Source: Calliopum simillimum (taxonomy: Eukaryota > Arthropoda > Insecta > Diptera > Lauxaniidae). From it: a stretch of 64,000 nucleotides of DNA. The stretch covers positions 10,693,410-10,757,409 of the forward strand of contig OX638372.1 of assembly GCA_951812925.1 (NCBI GenBank), in the 5' to 3' direction. Position 1 is the first letter of the stretch. Each line of letters opens with the position of its first letter. The notes below the pieces were generated by a model. It was not told the DNA's origin. It searched no databases and saw nothing but the letters and a program-made list of their open reading frames with translations. Below are positions 23,051-34,272 of the stretch, piece by piece. A program made the translations under genes and the position numbers.

Positions 23051-25104
23051 TTTTCAGCACTTTTCGTTCCACATTTGTCCCACTGTATGCCAGCGATGAC
23101 AACAAAAAGCTAATGTTGTTGACAATCATAGTGACAGGCTTAAAGCGTGCACACAAATAACCTCAAAAGCATGATGATGATGGTGATGAAGAAGGAGAAG
23201 AAAATTTTAAATGATATACAACAAACAAATTTAAAAAAAACCGTCATGAACTTCCAGAAAAACAGAACTTTCATTGGGCGATTTTTTTTTTATAATTTTT
23301 GGCTTCATTGACACAAGAGACAACTTTTAACCTTACTTTCACTTAAGATGTTGTTGTTGTTGTTGTTGTTGTTGTTCTACTGTTTGGTAGCATTACGCCA
23401 TAAACAGCTTAGGAGAGTAATGCCAGGCTCAATGAAATGTCTGTCCGCTTGTTTTTTTTTTACTTGTAACATTTGCTGCCCCTGCCCTGATGCCTGGACG
23501 AAAGTATACCAATTGAATACTTACGAGTATATTGTTTGCAAATCTGATAATGTTGAAAATTAAATTTTTTGTCTTTTTCCAAAAATAAATGTGAGAGTGG
23601 GGGATCGTATAAAATTTGCTTGATTTTATTGAAAAATAAACATTACATTCAATATGAAACGTTGTTGCTGTGATAATGAATACAAAAATATAAGAAATTT
23701 TATTTTATTCAAATTATAAATCTGAAATCAATATTCTATTTAGCTTTTGTTAAAATGCTGCTGCATATATTAAGGAGTTAAAGAAATAAGGCAGTTTGCT
23801 TTTTGCTGTTTTTTTCCAGAGATAGAGACTTTTAAGAAAATATGTGCGTATTTAATGTTCATGGAAAGTACTTGGAAGTCTTTAAAACCTAACTTAAATT
23901 ATGTCGATATCTTTTTTTTCCCAGATGTATCCAGACCTAAAAAGTTAAAAAGAAGTGCAAAAAACACGTTTTTTCAATATTTCGGTCTATGGTTGGATGC
24001 ATCAATTATTCTCTGAAATGAACCAACTTTTACATGGTGTTTATTTACATCAAAGAGAACATTTCGGTGTTGTGGGAACACAATTCGTACAATTTTGAAC
24101 CTGTCTGAAGTACATATATTTCATGTGCTGAAGTCATGACAAGCACATCAAGAAGCAACACTGAAACTCTTGAAATTAAGTAAAGTGTCGACATTGAATT
24201 TTTTATTAAACTGTTGCATTTACATTTTTTTTTTTTACACAAAACGAACTCAATTGAACTCAACTTTGACTTTTCAGTTAGATCCTCCCTTCAGGTTGGT
24301 TTACACTACATAACCTTAATGTCTTAATAAGTAATTTAGAAGTAACATGGATATTGACATCAACACATCATTATTTGTACAGAGAAAAAAAAAAAAAAGA
24401 GTGGGAGAAAGAAAAAAGGAGCTAAAAAGAAAACCCAAGCAAAAACAACGCATGTCAGCAACATTTACCAAAAGCAGGGAAAAATCATTTTTAACAGAAT
24501 AAAACACAGGCGAATATAGAGAAAAGAAAAACTGTTATAGAGCGCCAAAAAAAAAAAACTGTGGGGAAAAAGAAAAAACAAAGAAAAACATGCTTAGCTT
24601 TTATGGAAACTTTTTAGTGCTGCTTTTCTGATGCATGAGTATCATGGTAACCTGTTGAAGTGTATGGTTTTTAGTAAAATTTTATTAAGCGGAATATCTG
24701 GAGTGTTGTTAAACGCAAAACGTTTTTTTCTTCTTTTTCAAAAGCAGCAAACTAAAAGGCACTTAAAAAAATTTGAACTTTTTGATTAAAAAAACACATA
24801 TTCTTTTTTCAATTAATAAAATAAATTTTCACCAAAAAACCATTTCGATTTGCTAGGTTAGGTTGATTTTGTTGGTTTATGTTTAGTTACGCATAAACCA
24901 ATTTGGTTTGCCATATAAAAACTTTTCGTTCAAACAAAAACATACATTATTTATTCGGTCTTCGAAGTCCGCGTTGATAAATTGGAGAAAAAATATTTAC
25001 AAAAAATACCGAAATATTCCCTCCCTAAATTTTTGCTGGTAACCTTTACATTGCACTGAATTTTGTTTCTTCCACAAAAAAATTATTTTGCAATTGAGTA
25101 TCAG
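23051..25104. other. No gene recognised; (GTT)n microsatellite
   Basis: A run of nine GTT triplets lies near 23348-23376 and gives a poly-Leu start to a spurious 71-codon frame. Trinucleotide GATGATGATG near 23170 and A tracts near 24385 and 24550 are present. Otherwise this is intron-like. Confidence 0.5.
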
Positions 25105-25925
25105 GGCGTTCCAGAAAAAGATCTTGAAAATTTATTTATAATAAGGCCCAATATGTAGGTTTTTTTAAGGATCTTGGAAAACAGTATAATTATCTGCAGT
25201 TCGACCATTCGATTTTTAAAACTTATGACGTTGTTAACGACCTTGGTGTGTACTTTGACTCAAAGCTCAGCTTTAACACCCATAGGGATTATATAATTTC
25301 AAACGCTAATTCGCCACTTGGGTTTCTTAAGAGAAACTCAAATGAATTTTCGGATCCATACACTAGTAGAGCCTTGTATGTTAGTATGGTAAGATCCCTT
25401 CTTGAATGTGCAGCAATTGTTTGGGATCCTTTTTATGAAATTCACGCAAATCGCATTGAACGTATCCAAAAAAGATTCACGATTTTTGCCCTAAGGAAGA
25501 TATACTCTTTCGAAAACAGGCCTTGCTACATTGCTTGATGTCAATTGCTTGGAATGGATACCTTGGCATTAAGAAATAAATTTAATTGTATGCTTTTTAT
25601 CAAAGAAATTGTCGATAACAGAATTGATTGCGCTGATTTATTGGCGCTCATTCCAATTTTCGTCACCTCGCGTTCATTAAGAGATAAATATTTATTCTTT
25701 ATTAGTTGTCATTGAACCAATTATGGTTGTAATGAGCCAATAGTTAAATGTCTTTCATTATGTAATGTTGTTTTTAACCACTTAGACTTTTATGAAAATA
25801 GAGCAAAATTTAAGCATAATTTATTGAACTTTTACAGATAAAGATGAAGGAATGTAATCTGCAAGGTTTTCACCTAATAGATGGAATAAATAAATAAATA
25901 AATAAGTAAATAAGTAAATAAGTAA
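25105..25925 (+). mobile_element. Jockey-type non-LTR retrotransposon, 5'-truncated 3' end
   Basis: The fragment carries the C-terminal part of a reverse-transcriptase protein (from about 25186). A short A/T-rich 3' untranslated stretch and a tail of AAAT/AAGT repeats at 25885-25923 follow. Heavy 5' truncation and a simple-repeat 3' tail are the normal signature of target-primed integration by this class. The 5' junction lies somewhere between 25080 and 25190 and could not be fixed. Confidence 0.8.
25186..25875 (+). pseudogene. Non-LTR reverse transcriptase, C-terminal remnant
   Basis: The open segment includes VNDLGVYFDSKLSF, RALYVSMVRSLLECAAIVWD and NRIERIQKRFTIFALRK. This order is typical of the thumb and post-RT region of Jockey, CR1 and I-type elements (V.DLGV..D..L.F, LY...VRS.LE....VW.P, RIE..Q..F...ALR). 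After about 25525 the frame changes, but LALRNKFNCMLFIKEIVDN and LIPIFVTSRSLRDKYLF continue the expected C-terminus. The catalytic YxDD motif would lie upstream and is missing, so the fragment is inactive. Confidence 0.82.
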
Positions 25926-26029
25926 CCTGTATTTTGAATTTTGGAGGGTTAGAGCTCTTTTTCCTATCGCACATCGCATATGCGTTTTTCCACAAAAAAG
26001 TAAACCGTGAGCCAAAGAACTAAATCATC

Positions 26030-26260
26030 TGTCTCAGAAACCATTAAACGTACGTGGATGAGATTTAGTACGTATGTAAAAGGATGCAAGACCAATACTG
26101 TGTACTGAGAAAAATTGCAGTTCCACGGCCTACAAAACTCACTTCATCATATTTCGGAAAATATTTAACGCACATGAATGAGATTTGATATATGTGTACA
26201 AAGTACCGGGAAAATTGATATTCACTGGGAAAATGAGCGATGCAACGCCCTTAAAATTAT
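26030..26260 (+). repeat. Two diverged ~130-bp units
   Basis: AACGTACGTGGATGAGATTT near 26046 and AACGCACATGAATGAGATTT near 26170 start two similar segments continuing with AGTACGTATGTAAAAG and GATATATGTGTACAAAG. Similarity is moderate, so this is a low-confidence old duplication. Confidence 0.4.
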
Positions 26261-26733
26261 TCATCACTTATAAGATTCGGTACATGTATATTTTAAATGG
26301 ATTGGTGATGCCACTTCAACTTCACAAATACACCGATAAATCCTGGTAAGATTTTCAATTTAAAATTTGTACGTATATGTATAATGGAAAAAAAAATGTC
26401 CCGTGCGATAGTAATTAAAATTGAAAAAAACGTATAAATAATTGTTCGGTAATATAAAAACCTTTTTTAAGAGATATCAATGCAAAATATTCTTAATAAG
26501 TCACATTAAAATATTGCCTCAGGTTTCTCTGAAATCGTCGTGCGAAAATTTCTCTTGTTTTTATCACATGTCAACGCCTTGATTTTTCGCAATTATATTG
26601 AAAACGAAAAATTGTCCAAAATCAATTTTAGCACCAATTATAGGGCTAATTATTGTCAAAATAAAAATCCTTTTCATAATGACTTTTTTTACATTAAATG
26701 TGTTTGACGGTCACGACAGCATGAAAATGCCCA

Positions 26734-26987
26734 TTAGACCGGTTTGATTTTGTATGAAGCAAGAAAAAAAAAAATCATCTCGAAACCGATTCCGAGAAAA
26801 ACATATGGAACACTTTTTGATTTTTTTTTATTGAATTTTAAAGTACTACATACAAAAGTTCAACGCAATTTACGGCGGCTCGATATTGATTTTAGACCCA
26901 TGGTTTCTTGGGCAAAGTTTCTTGGAATTTTTCGTAGATTGTTTTGTTGCTATACTCTTTGCCGCAAAATAATTTGACCCGGCCTAA
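26734..26987. mobile_element. Possible mariner-type MITE with short inverted ends
   Basis: The left end reads TTAGACCGGTTTGATTTTG. The right end, read on the minus strand, is TTAGGCCGGGTCAAATTATTTTG. The 254-bp interval has no recognisable protein. The right end runs into a (TA)n tract at 26987-27012, so target duplications cannot be judged. The resemblance to mariner ends that start TTAGG is only suggestive. Confidence 0.4.
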
Positions 26988-27012
26988 TATATATATATAT
27001 ATATATATATAT
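26988..27012. repeat. (TA)n microsatellite
   Basis: A near-perfect run of TA dinucleotides, ending in ATGTAT. It abuts the right end of the possible MITE at 26734-26987. Confidence 0.9.
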
Positions 27013-29845
27013 GTATCAAGATTACAAAAATTTTGGCGTTTAAAATTAAAATTTTTTTTGGGAGCATAGATAATATACGCGTCCTAAAATCGATTTTTTA
27101 CGTTTTTGAATGACGCGGTCAAAAAAATGTTTTTTTTTACTAAAAAGCAAATCCTTATCTTTCAAATATATATGTGCATTTTTTCAGAATTTTTTTAAAA
27201 ATTTTTGTTTTTTATGATCAAGTTTTGAAAAAATATAAAATACCTCAAAAAATTCACACGTAGTTTTTGGACAATTTTCGTAAGAAGATGGTCTTTGTTT
27301 CTTAAGTACCCTTGGGTATCCATTTTGTAATTAATAAAGAGTTATGACCAAAAAACATGTTTTTTTTGGCCAAAATGGGCTACCAATAGAATCAACAGTA
27401 CTCCATTGGTTTTTCTGGGAAAAAAGAAAAAAAAAATGTGCAAATATCGTTTTTGAGAGTCTTCGTTTTTTCTGATTCGGTTTCGGAATGAATCTAAGTT
27501 TTGACCCTATCTAATGCTTATATATATTTAATGATGATAGTTTAATAGTTCTCATTAACCAAGAAGCAAGTTTCTTTCAATTATCTAAAATTAAATTAAC
27601 CTGAAAATTGTCCATTAGATACCAAATTAAAATAACTTAATTAGCAACAACAAGCAGCCACTATAAATTATATGAAACACTTCATTAAAACTTCATTGTA
27701 TTTGTTGCCAGAATCCAACAAGCGCATGCACACCGCAGAGCATAATTTAGTGGCGAACAACAAGTGAAATGCTGCACGCAACAAACTTTTATTAAAGTAC
27801 CAAAAAAATACAACAAAAGCAACAATATATATACAATATAAGCTTAACAACCTTAAAGTAATGACCACCAACCAACCCATATTGTACAACAAAAATTTCT
27901 AACCAAACTAAACCAAACCAACTTTAGAAGAGGAAACTCTACCAAAACCCCAAACTCACACTCCATAACGCCAAATGCTGTGCTTGTCAGCGGTTGAAAA
28001 ATTTACGATCATTTGAAAAAAAAAACGCAAATTCTTTGAATTCTTTGAGAAAATTCTTTGCTGGCGCGAAGGATAACAACTGCAAAGCATCGATTGTTAT
28101 TAGAATCCCACCACCCTACCTAATTCTACCCAAAAATTGTTCTTAAACTCAACATAATGAAAGCGAAAGGGTGGAAGTTACGCGCATTTCAAAGACGACG
28201 AAAACGCGCAGCATAAGAAAAAGAGTAACGAGCCTGGCATTCTCGAGGTATTGAAGCATTGAGGCATAAGTGATCTAATTTTTATTTAGGTTGGTTTGGC
28301 GGTAGCGCGAAATTTATTGCGAAAAAAAGGGGAAAAATAAATTGTGTGATTTTTGGTGGAATATTTTATTTTTGTGCCTTTTTGCTTCTTTTTGTTATTT
28401 TGCATAAAAAGGCAAGCAAAAGTTTTTCTTTTCTTTTTGCTGGCGCCCTCAGATGTCAATTGCGCAATTTTACTTTCAATAAAATACCCCCAGGGTAAAA
28501 TGTCAGTTTTTTCTGCAGTTGGGGATTTGTTTTTTTTTGTGTTCGTTCGTTATCACTTGAAAATGTTTACATCAAATGACAGGAAATTATTATTTTTGTT
28601 TTGCCATCCAAATATTTTAAATGGCATGGTTTAGGGAGCTTTTGAAAATTCGCTTTAGAGATGAGGATTTAATATACTGAGATTCGAGCTAAAACTTCTT
28701 TGCGAATGCATATTTTGAAAATGAAGCTTCTTTGAACGCAATGAGGCAAAAGTTTCAAGGTCGAGACTCATTTTTGCGTCACTTTTCTATACTTCCATTT
28801 ATATACCTCGAATTGTACATGATATTTGGATCCCGAGCAAAAATAGTAAACAATTACAATTTCCTTTTTTTTTGCAACAGTCTAATCTTTTATTTTCCTA
28901 AATAACTTATGTCCCATTGAAATGCTAATTTTTATTGATTGCACATCATTTTCAATTTATTTCGAAATCTCAAGCAATAAATTTAATTTCATAGAATTAA
29001 TGTAAATCAACTTGAAATCTTTACCTTGAAACGTGAATTGATTAGATAGATACAGATGGATAGATAAGATCTGAAAAGTACTTAGAAAACCCCAAAAATT
29101 TTAGCAACAAGTAGGCAATGGATATTATATGTAATTCATAAGTACACATACTACTTACATACATAGAAATATCTGAGGTATTCATTCATATGTCACTGAA
29201 TATCCATGTCATGAACTTCATTAAACCGGAAGTGTAGTCATGCATGCGTGGCATTTCAACACAATTACAGTGAAATAAATCTTTTTTGCCACACAATTTC
29301 AGTGTGTGGGGGCTCAAGTAGAAAGAAAATACAAAATAGGCAGCAAAGAAGAAAAAAGAAAAGAGAAAATCTGGCACTATCCTTATGCTGTTGAATTGTG
29401 AATACAAGAAACAGCTAAAGTGAAAGTCCTTGCATTGAGTTGGTTAAATTGGCAGCGCTGATGGAAGAATCAATTCACTATACATACATGTGTCTCTTTC
29501 GCTCTGTAAGTCAAAGCCGCACACACACGCATATCCACTTCACTTGTTGAATTCTACACATGATTTCCTCTTTGATTGTGATATCGTTTGACTAAATTCA
29601 ATTGCCAAATTTGTAGGTGAATTGCTTAGTATCAGATACGATAAGAAATCAGTACTTTTCACAATACACTGTAAAACTTAAGCGGTTCTAGTTTTGGAAA
29701 AAAAGGTTCATTTATGCAAGTCAAGAATCTATGAAAAAACACTTTAGTTTCGCATGTAGTTTCTAATACCAAATATCGCCCAACGTAGGGCCTAATATCC
29801 GATTTTGTTTTGGATGCCCTCTTATAGAGGCAGGGGTAGAAGTGG
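27013..29845. other. No gene recognised
   Basis: AT-rich in the first part (27020-27480). The stretch 27900-28320 is more balanced, with AACCAAACC-type and GCGAAAGG-type words, but contains no open frame of note. No tandem or inverted repeat of size was found. Confidence 0.5.
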
Positions 29846-30048
29846 AGAGAGGTAGAAAGGTGGAGAGGTAGAGTGGTAGGGAGGTAGAGAGGTAGAGAGG
29901 TAGAGAGGTAGGGAGGTAGAGAGGTAGAGAGGTAGAGAGGTAGAGAGGTAGAGAGGTAGAGAGGTAGAGAGGTAGAGAGGTAGAGAGGTAGAGAGGTAGA
30001 AAGGTAGAAAGGTAGAAAGGTAGAAATGTAGAAAGGTAGAGAGGTAGA
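29846..30048 (+). repeat. Octamer satellite GAGAGGTA with variants
   Basis: The 8-bp unit GAGAGGTA repeats about 25 times with occasional substitutions (GGGAGGTA, GAAAGGTA, GAAATGTA). It passes directly into the perfect hexamer array at 30049. The octamer section is visibly older (mutated) than the hexamer section. Confidence 0.92.
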
Positions 30049-30762
30049 GAGGTAGAGGTAGAGGTAGAGGTAGAGGTAGAGGTAGAGGTAGAGGTAGAGG
30101 TAGAGGTAGAGGTAGAGGTAGAGGTAGAGGTAGAGGTAGAGGTAGAGGTAGAGGTAGAGGTAGAGGTAGAGGTAGAGGTAGAGGTAGAGGTAGAGGTAGA
30201 GGTAGAGGTAGAGGTAGAGGTAGAGGTAGAGGTAGAGGTAGAGGTAGAGGTAGAGGTAGAGGTAGAGGTAGAGGTAGAGGTAGAGGTAGAGGTAGAGGTA
30301 GAGGTAGAGGTAGAGGTAGAGGTAGAGGTAGAGGTAGAGGTAGAGGTAGAGGTAGAGGTAGAGGTAGAGGTAGAGGTAGAGGTAGAGGTAGAGGTAGAGG
30401 TAGAGGTAGAGGTAGAGGTAGAGGTAGAGGTAGAGGTAGAGGTAGAGGTAGAGGTAGAGGTAGAGGTAGAGGTAGAGGTAGAGGTAGAGGTAGAGGTAGA
30501 GGTAGAGGTAGAGGTAGAGGTAGAGGTAGAGGTAGAGGTAGAGGTAGAGGTAGAGGTAGAGGTAGAGGTAGAGGTAGAGGTAGAGGTAGAGGTAGAGGTA
30601 GAGGTAGAGGTAGAGGTAGAGGTAGAGGTAGAGGTAGAGGTAGAGGTAGAGGTAGAGGTAGAGGTAGAGGTAGAGGTAGAGGTAGAGGTAGAGGTAGAGG
30701 TAGAGGTAGAGGTAGAGGTAGAGGTAGAGGTAGAGGTAGAGGTAGAGGTAGAGGTAGAGGTA
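30049..30762 (+). repeat. Hexamer satellite (GAGGTA)x119, uninterrupted
   Basis: The 714 bp are 119 copies of GAGGTA with no substitution that I could find. On the minus strand this translates as alternating Ser and Thr over more than 230 codons, an artefact of the 6-bp period. The plus strand has a GG pair every 6 bases, so two-layer G-quadruplex-like folding is conceivable. It is not an insect telomere repeat (TTAGG). It is flanked on the right by GTAGTGGAGTTGAAGG. Confidence 0.95.
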
Positions 30763-31940
30763 GTAGTGGAGTTGAAGGTGTTAATGAATTTTAAAACAAA
30801 TGACATTTTTTTTCCACTGTATTCTTAGCTAAATAAAAAAACTTATAAAAAATATTCAACAAGTTCTCTACGGTTACTGCGCCCATTTTTCCACCTGCTA
30901 CATATGTCAAATTCTTCAACGAAAAACATACTAAATTTTCAACAATTCGTCATGGCTGCCATGAGTCTGGATTTTGCTTAAAAGAAAAAGAAAAAAAAAA
31001 AAAAAACACTTAAGAAACTAACTGACTTGTGGAGATATGTATACACTCAGTGCTCAAGTCTCGTATGTGAAGTGCTTACCAAGACGACTTGCGCCAGACT
31101 ATCTCTTTTGAATACGAGTATAAGATAAAAAAAAAAAAATCTGGAATAACATTTATTTAACTCAATGCCAATTCAATTCAATTTTTATACTAAAACTTTG
31201 GTGATTTTCTGCTGCTACTATTTATAACTTCATTCGTGTTTTTTTTCTTTCCAGGAGTTCGGTAGAGAAAAAGTGTAGATTTCAGTTTTTTCTTTATTTT
31301 GTTTATTGTACTTTGAGCTTAACGAAAGGTATCACTTCCGGTAATGACAATACACGTGGGAGCATTCAAGCGCCTGGCAGTCAGCAAGCGTAGTATAATG
31401 TGTAAGTAAGGAATTTAAGGAGCCTTAAGTTATCTTATCGTTCCAAATACATACAAATTTATCTGTAGCTATTGTTGTTGGAATTGTTGCTTAAGGGACA
31501 TACATTGGATGTACGCGTTTTTGTGCGTAAATCGATAATAATTATTATTCATTTAGTTGTAGAGCAACTTAAGGATATGCGACAGAGCTAAGGTTGACTT
31601 ATTTATAAGATTATTTGCTGGTTTATTTGATTGTTTGACTTTGGGGTGATGTCATAAATTGTAAGATATACGAATTGAATGAATATTTTCTTGATTTTGT
31701 ATTTTGCTGCGATAAGCAATGTAAAAATTTCATGATGAATGTCATAAAAATATTGTCTTTTTTTTTGTTTTTAAAAAGATTTAAGAAAGTTTTCGCATTC
31801 AAAAAAAGTTAAAATGGTTTATGTTGACTATATGAAAATTATACTAATTTTATGACAAACACAACATGAATGATGACAAAGGAGTATAGAGAATGAAACC
31901 ACGCTACATGCATATAGGCACTTAAGCTACCAATTTTTCC
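30763..31940. other. No gene recognised
   Basis: AT-rich with A runs near 30990 and 31126. No gene, and no repeat that I could delimit. Confidence 0.5.
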
Positions 31941-32022
31941 GAGGGCACACAGCGCAGTCCGTTGATAAATGCGCTATGTAGAGAGATTGATTTCGAAAGG
32001 TTCATAGATCGATCCCGGCCTC
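31941..32022 (+). other. tRNA-like module upstream of a hammerhead motif
   Basis: Features in tRNA order: an acceptor-like stem GAGG (31941-31944) with CCTC (32019-32022), a D-arm-like hairpin AGCGC/GCGCT (31951-31955, 31971-31975) containing CAGTCCGTTGATAA, and a B-box-like AGATCGATCCCGG (32006-32018). No proper anticodon arm is visible, so it is not a functional tRNA. Its position about 70 bp upstream of the hammerhead-like motif suggests a Pol III-type head of a short retroelement. Confidence 0.5.
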
Positions 32023-32092
32023 AGACAAAAAGTTCAAAAATTTTTCAATTTTTATTTCATTTAATTTAAAATAAATTAAAAAAAACATAAAT

Positions 32093-32138
32093 TGGTCTGA
32101 TGATGGTTACGTGGCGGTAACCGAAACATATGTCACCA
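32093..32138 (+). ncRNA. Hammerhead ribozyme-like motif 1
   Basis: The core CTGATGA (32097-32103) is followed by a perfect 6-bp stem II GGTTAC/GTAACC (32105-32110, 32117-32122) with loop GTGGCG. Next come GAA (32123-32125), then the palindrome ACATATGT (32126-32133) for stem III and the cleavable C (32134) of a GTC triplet. Stem I closes with TGGT (32093-32096) and ACCA (32135-32138). The very short palindromic stem III is like the hammerheads described in Penelope-like retroelements, which may act as dimers. One extra base (T32104) sits between the core and stem II. Activity is an inference. Confidence 0.7.
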
Positions 32139-32139
32139 T

Positions 32140-33002
32140 AGCCATGTTCAGTAGTTTTTTCTCTTCTCCTAATTGTCATAATATTCTAAGTTGGAAAATG
32201 CATGGAATTTTCGATTCTTGCAAAACATTGACTAAAGTTAATAAAATTAGTATTTAAAAAAAGTCTTAAATTGAAAAAATTTCTAAATTAAAAAAAAAAC
32301 ACGTTTTTGCAATTTTCAGCAAAATTAAAAAACCTTAAGTTAATATCTGATTTTCTACATTGAAGAAAAATTCAAATTAAATATCAAATAAACTGAGATC
32401 ATCTAAAGTTCGCAAATTAGCCGCCAGTTATGAAATCTTTACCTAGCTACCTTAATTTTATGCCTCACTGCAGTGGGGAAGCAACATCAGAAATAAAACC
32501 GACAGTTGAAACGAAACAAAAAGGGGGTGATAAAAGCAAATAAACAACATAACGAGAAGGCAAAACTTTTCCAAGAAATCGATGACATCAATAGATAGAA
32601 TAAAGGATGAAAGGGACGAGGAAAAAAGGACGAAGAGAAAACAAAAAAAAAAAAAAATAAATTGTAGGAAAATTATTCAAGGTGCCTGGTGCATAAAACT
32701 CATCATATTTTCATTTTATTTTCTTCTTCCTTTCCGTAAAATATGGAAAAAAAAAAGAAAACTGTTCTGCGAGTAGAAAATGAATGAAAAGCAGAAAATA
32801 CGAAACTTGATTTGTCTGACGATTTCCGATTTTGTACAAATCGGAAAGGAGCAAAAAAAAAAAAAAAAAAAACAACTGTTGGTAGTGAGAGCAATGCAAA
32901 ATGTTCTATATATGTTGAGGCATTCGAAAAAAATATTAGTTTACGAATGTCTGGAAAGAATGAACGAAGTCGAGTATTAATGTCTTAAAATTTCAAAATC
33001 CG
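32140..33002. other. No gene recognised; A-rich
   Basis: Includes A tracts at 32645-32656 and 32853-32872 and a small perfect hairpin TTCCGATTT/AAATCGGAA at about 32824-32846. Small Lys-rich and Phe-rich frames come from the A runs. Confidence 0.5.
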
Positions 33003-33535
33003 AACCATCATTATGAACCTGAGTCCCAACATGACTCTATGCAGTCGCACAAAAAGGGCACACCACCACCTACTAATTTTAAGGTGTCATAGTCGTCTGG
33101 GAATAACATGGTAACAGTCTTTTAGGACTCAGAAGGGATCCTGTTCATCGATTACGAATGTAAAGGCGTCTTCATAACCTGAGAATACTACGCTTCAATT
33201 TTAGAGCGGTTCAAGGAAGCCCTCAGTAAGGAGAAATTTAACCAAAGGTGTCATTCTTCTGCATGAGAATGCGCCTGTTCACAGGAATCGTGTTGCATGA
33301 CGTCCTGGAGAAGATGGGACTCGAAATTTTAGCAAATCCTTATTACAGTCCTGACCTGGCTCTCAGCAACTATTACCTATTTCCAAACTTTAAAAAAAAC
33401 CTTGGTGGTATGAAATTTTCAAGTGATGAAGAAGCGAAGGATTCGGTTTCAGTGTTTTTTTTTTCAAACATTTTTTTTCAAAGGTATAAATAAGTTAAGT
33501 GAAAGATTGGAAAAACATATTAGAACAGCAAAAAA
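33003..33535 (+). pseudogene. mariner transposase fossil
   Basis: Fragments in mariner order but in shifting frames: HHYEPESQHDS and GTPPPTNFKVS, then SEGILFIDY, EYYASILERFKEAL, then LLHENAPVHRNRV, LEKMGLEILANPYYSPDLAL with SNYYLF, LGGMKFSSDEEAKDSV and finally GINKLSERLEKHI. In the D,D34D family the second Asp is in HDNA and the third in SDYHLF; here they read HENA and SNYYLF, so both are lost. Several stops and frameshifts are present. The N-terminal DNA-binding part and the inverted ends were not found. Confidence 0.87.
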
Positions 33536-34272
33536 ATTAACTTTTATTTTTATTTCCACTGCTTACCCCCATTTCGCGGACTTAAAAATGTCCCAACGTG
33601 TAAAGCCTTAAACCCAAAAGCTTGTTCTACTACATACTTATAATTCTAAAGATAAATTTTGGTTCATTCCTAGGATGAACGTCTACGCTGATTTATATTT
33701 TATTTATTTAATTTTTTTTTTTTTAAATTTCTAACCTTTTTTACATTTAATATTTATTTTTCTAATGTAATTCGCTTTCTTGCCACTTATGTTGGGACTT
33801 AACGCACTTTGCATCTGCAACCTCTTATAACTACAAGATATTGATTGTGCAACAAGTTGCAAAAATTGAAAGGGGGAAAAAAAATTTCGAAGAAAAACTG
33901 GAAACTGAATAAAGAAGTTGTGTAAGTGAAAAAAAAAAAAAAAACTCGCAATCCAAGCAAAACCAACCTTTATAGTGCAGTGACGGAAATGAAAAGAAAT
34001 ACAAGTTCAGAATTCAATTTTCTCAGAATAAAAAAATACAAGAAAAATGCAATGCACCCCAAAAGGATCAAAAGTGCTTAAGACCAGGAAACGCGACAGG
34101 ACATGCAAAGTGTTGCGAAATGAATTTTCAAACAACAGTATTAGAAAACAGTGACAGAGTAAAAGGAATCATAAAATAAAATTTTATATTGCAATTTGAG
34201 TTGTAAAAAAAAAAAAATATAAAATTATCCAGCACGAAGCAAAATGAAATCAAATCAAATAAAATAAATTCA
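33536..34272. other. No gene recognised
   Basis: AT-rich flank between the mariner fossil and the hammerhead-bearing inverted repeat. There is an A run near 33930 and another near 34207. Nothing else to report. Confidence 0.5.

Noticed and set aside
30049..30762. Telomeric or interstitial telomere repeat
   Set aside because: The unit GAGGTA is not TTAGG or a known telomere variant, and flies of this type generally lack short telomere repeats.
29763..30806. 347-codon Ser-Thr repeat frame on the minus strand
   Set aside because: It is the translation of a perfect 6-bp satellite; there is no non-repetitive domain attached.
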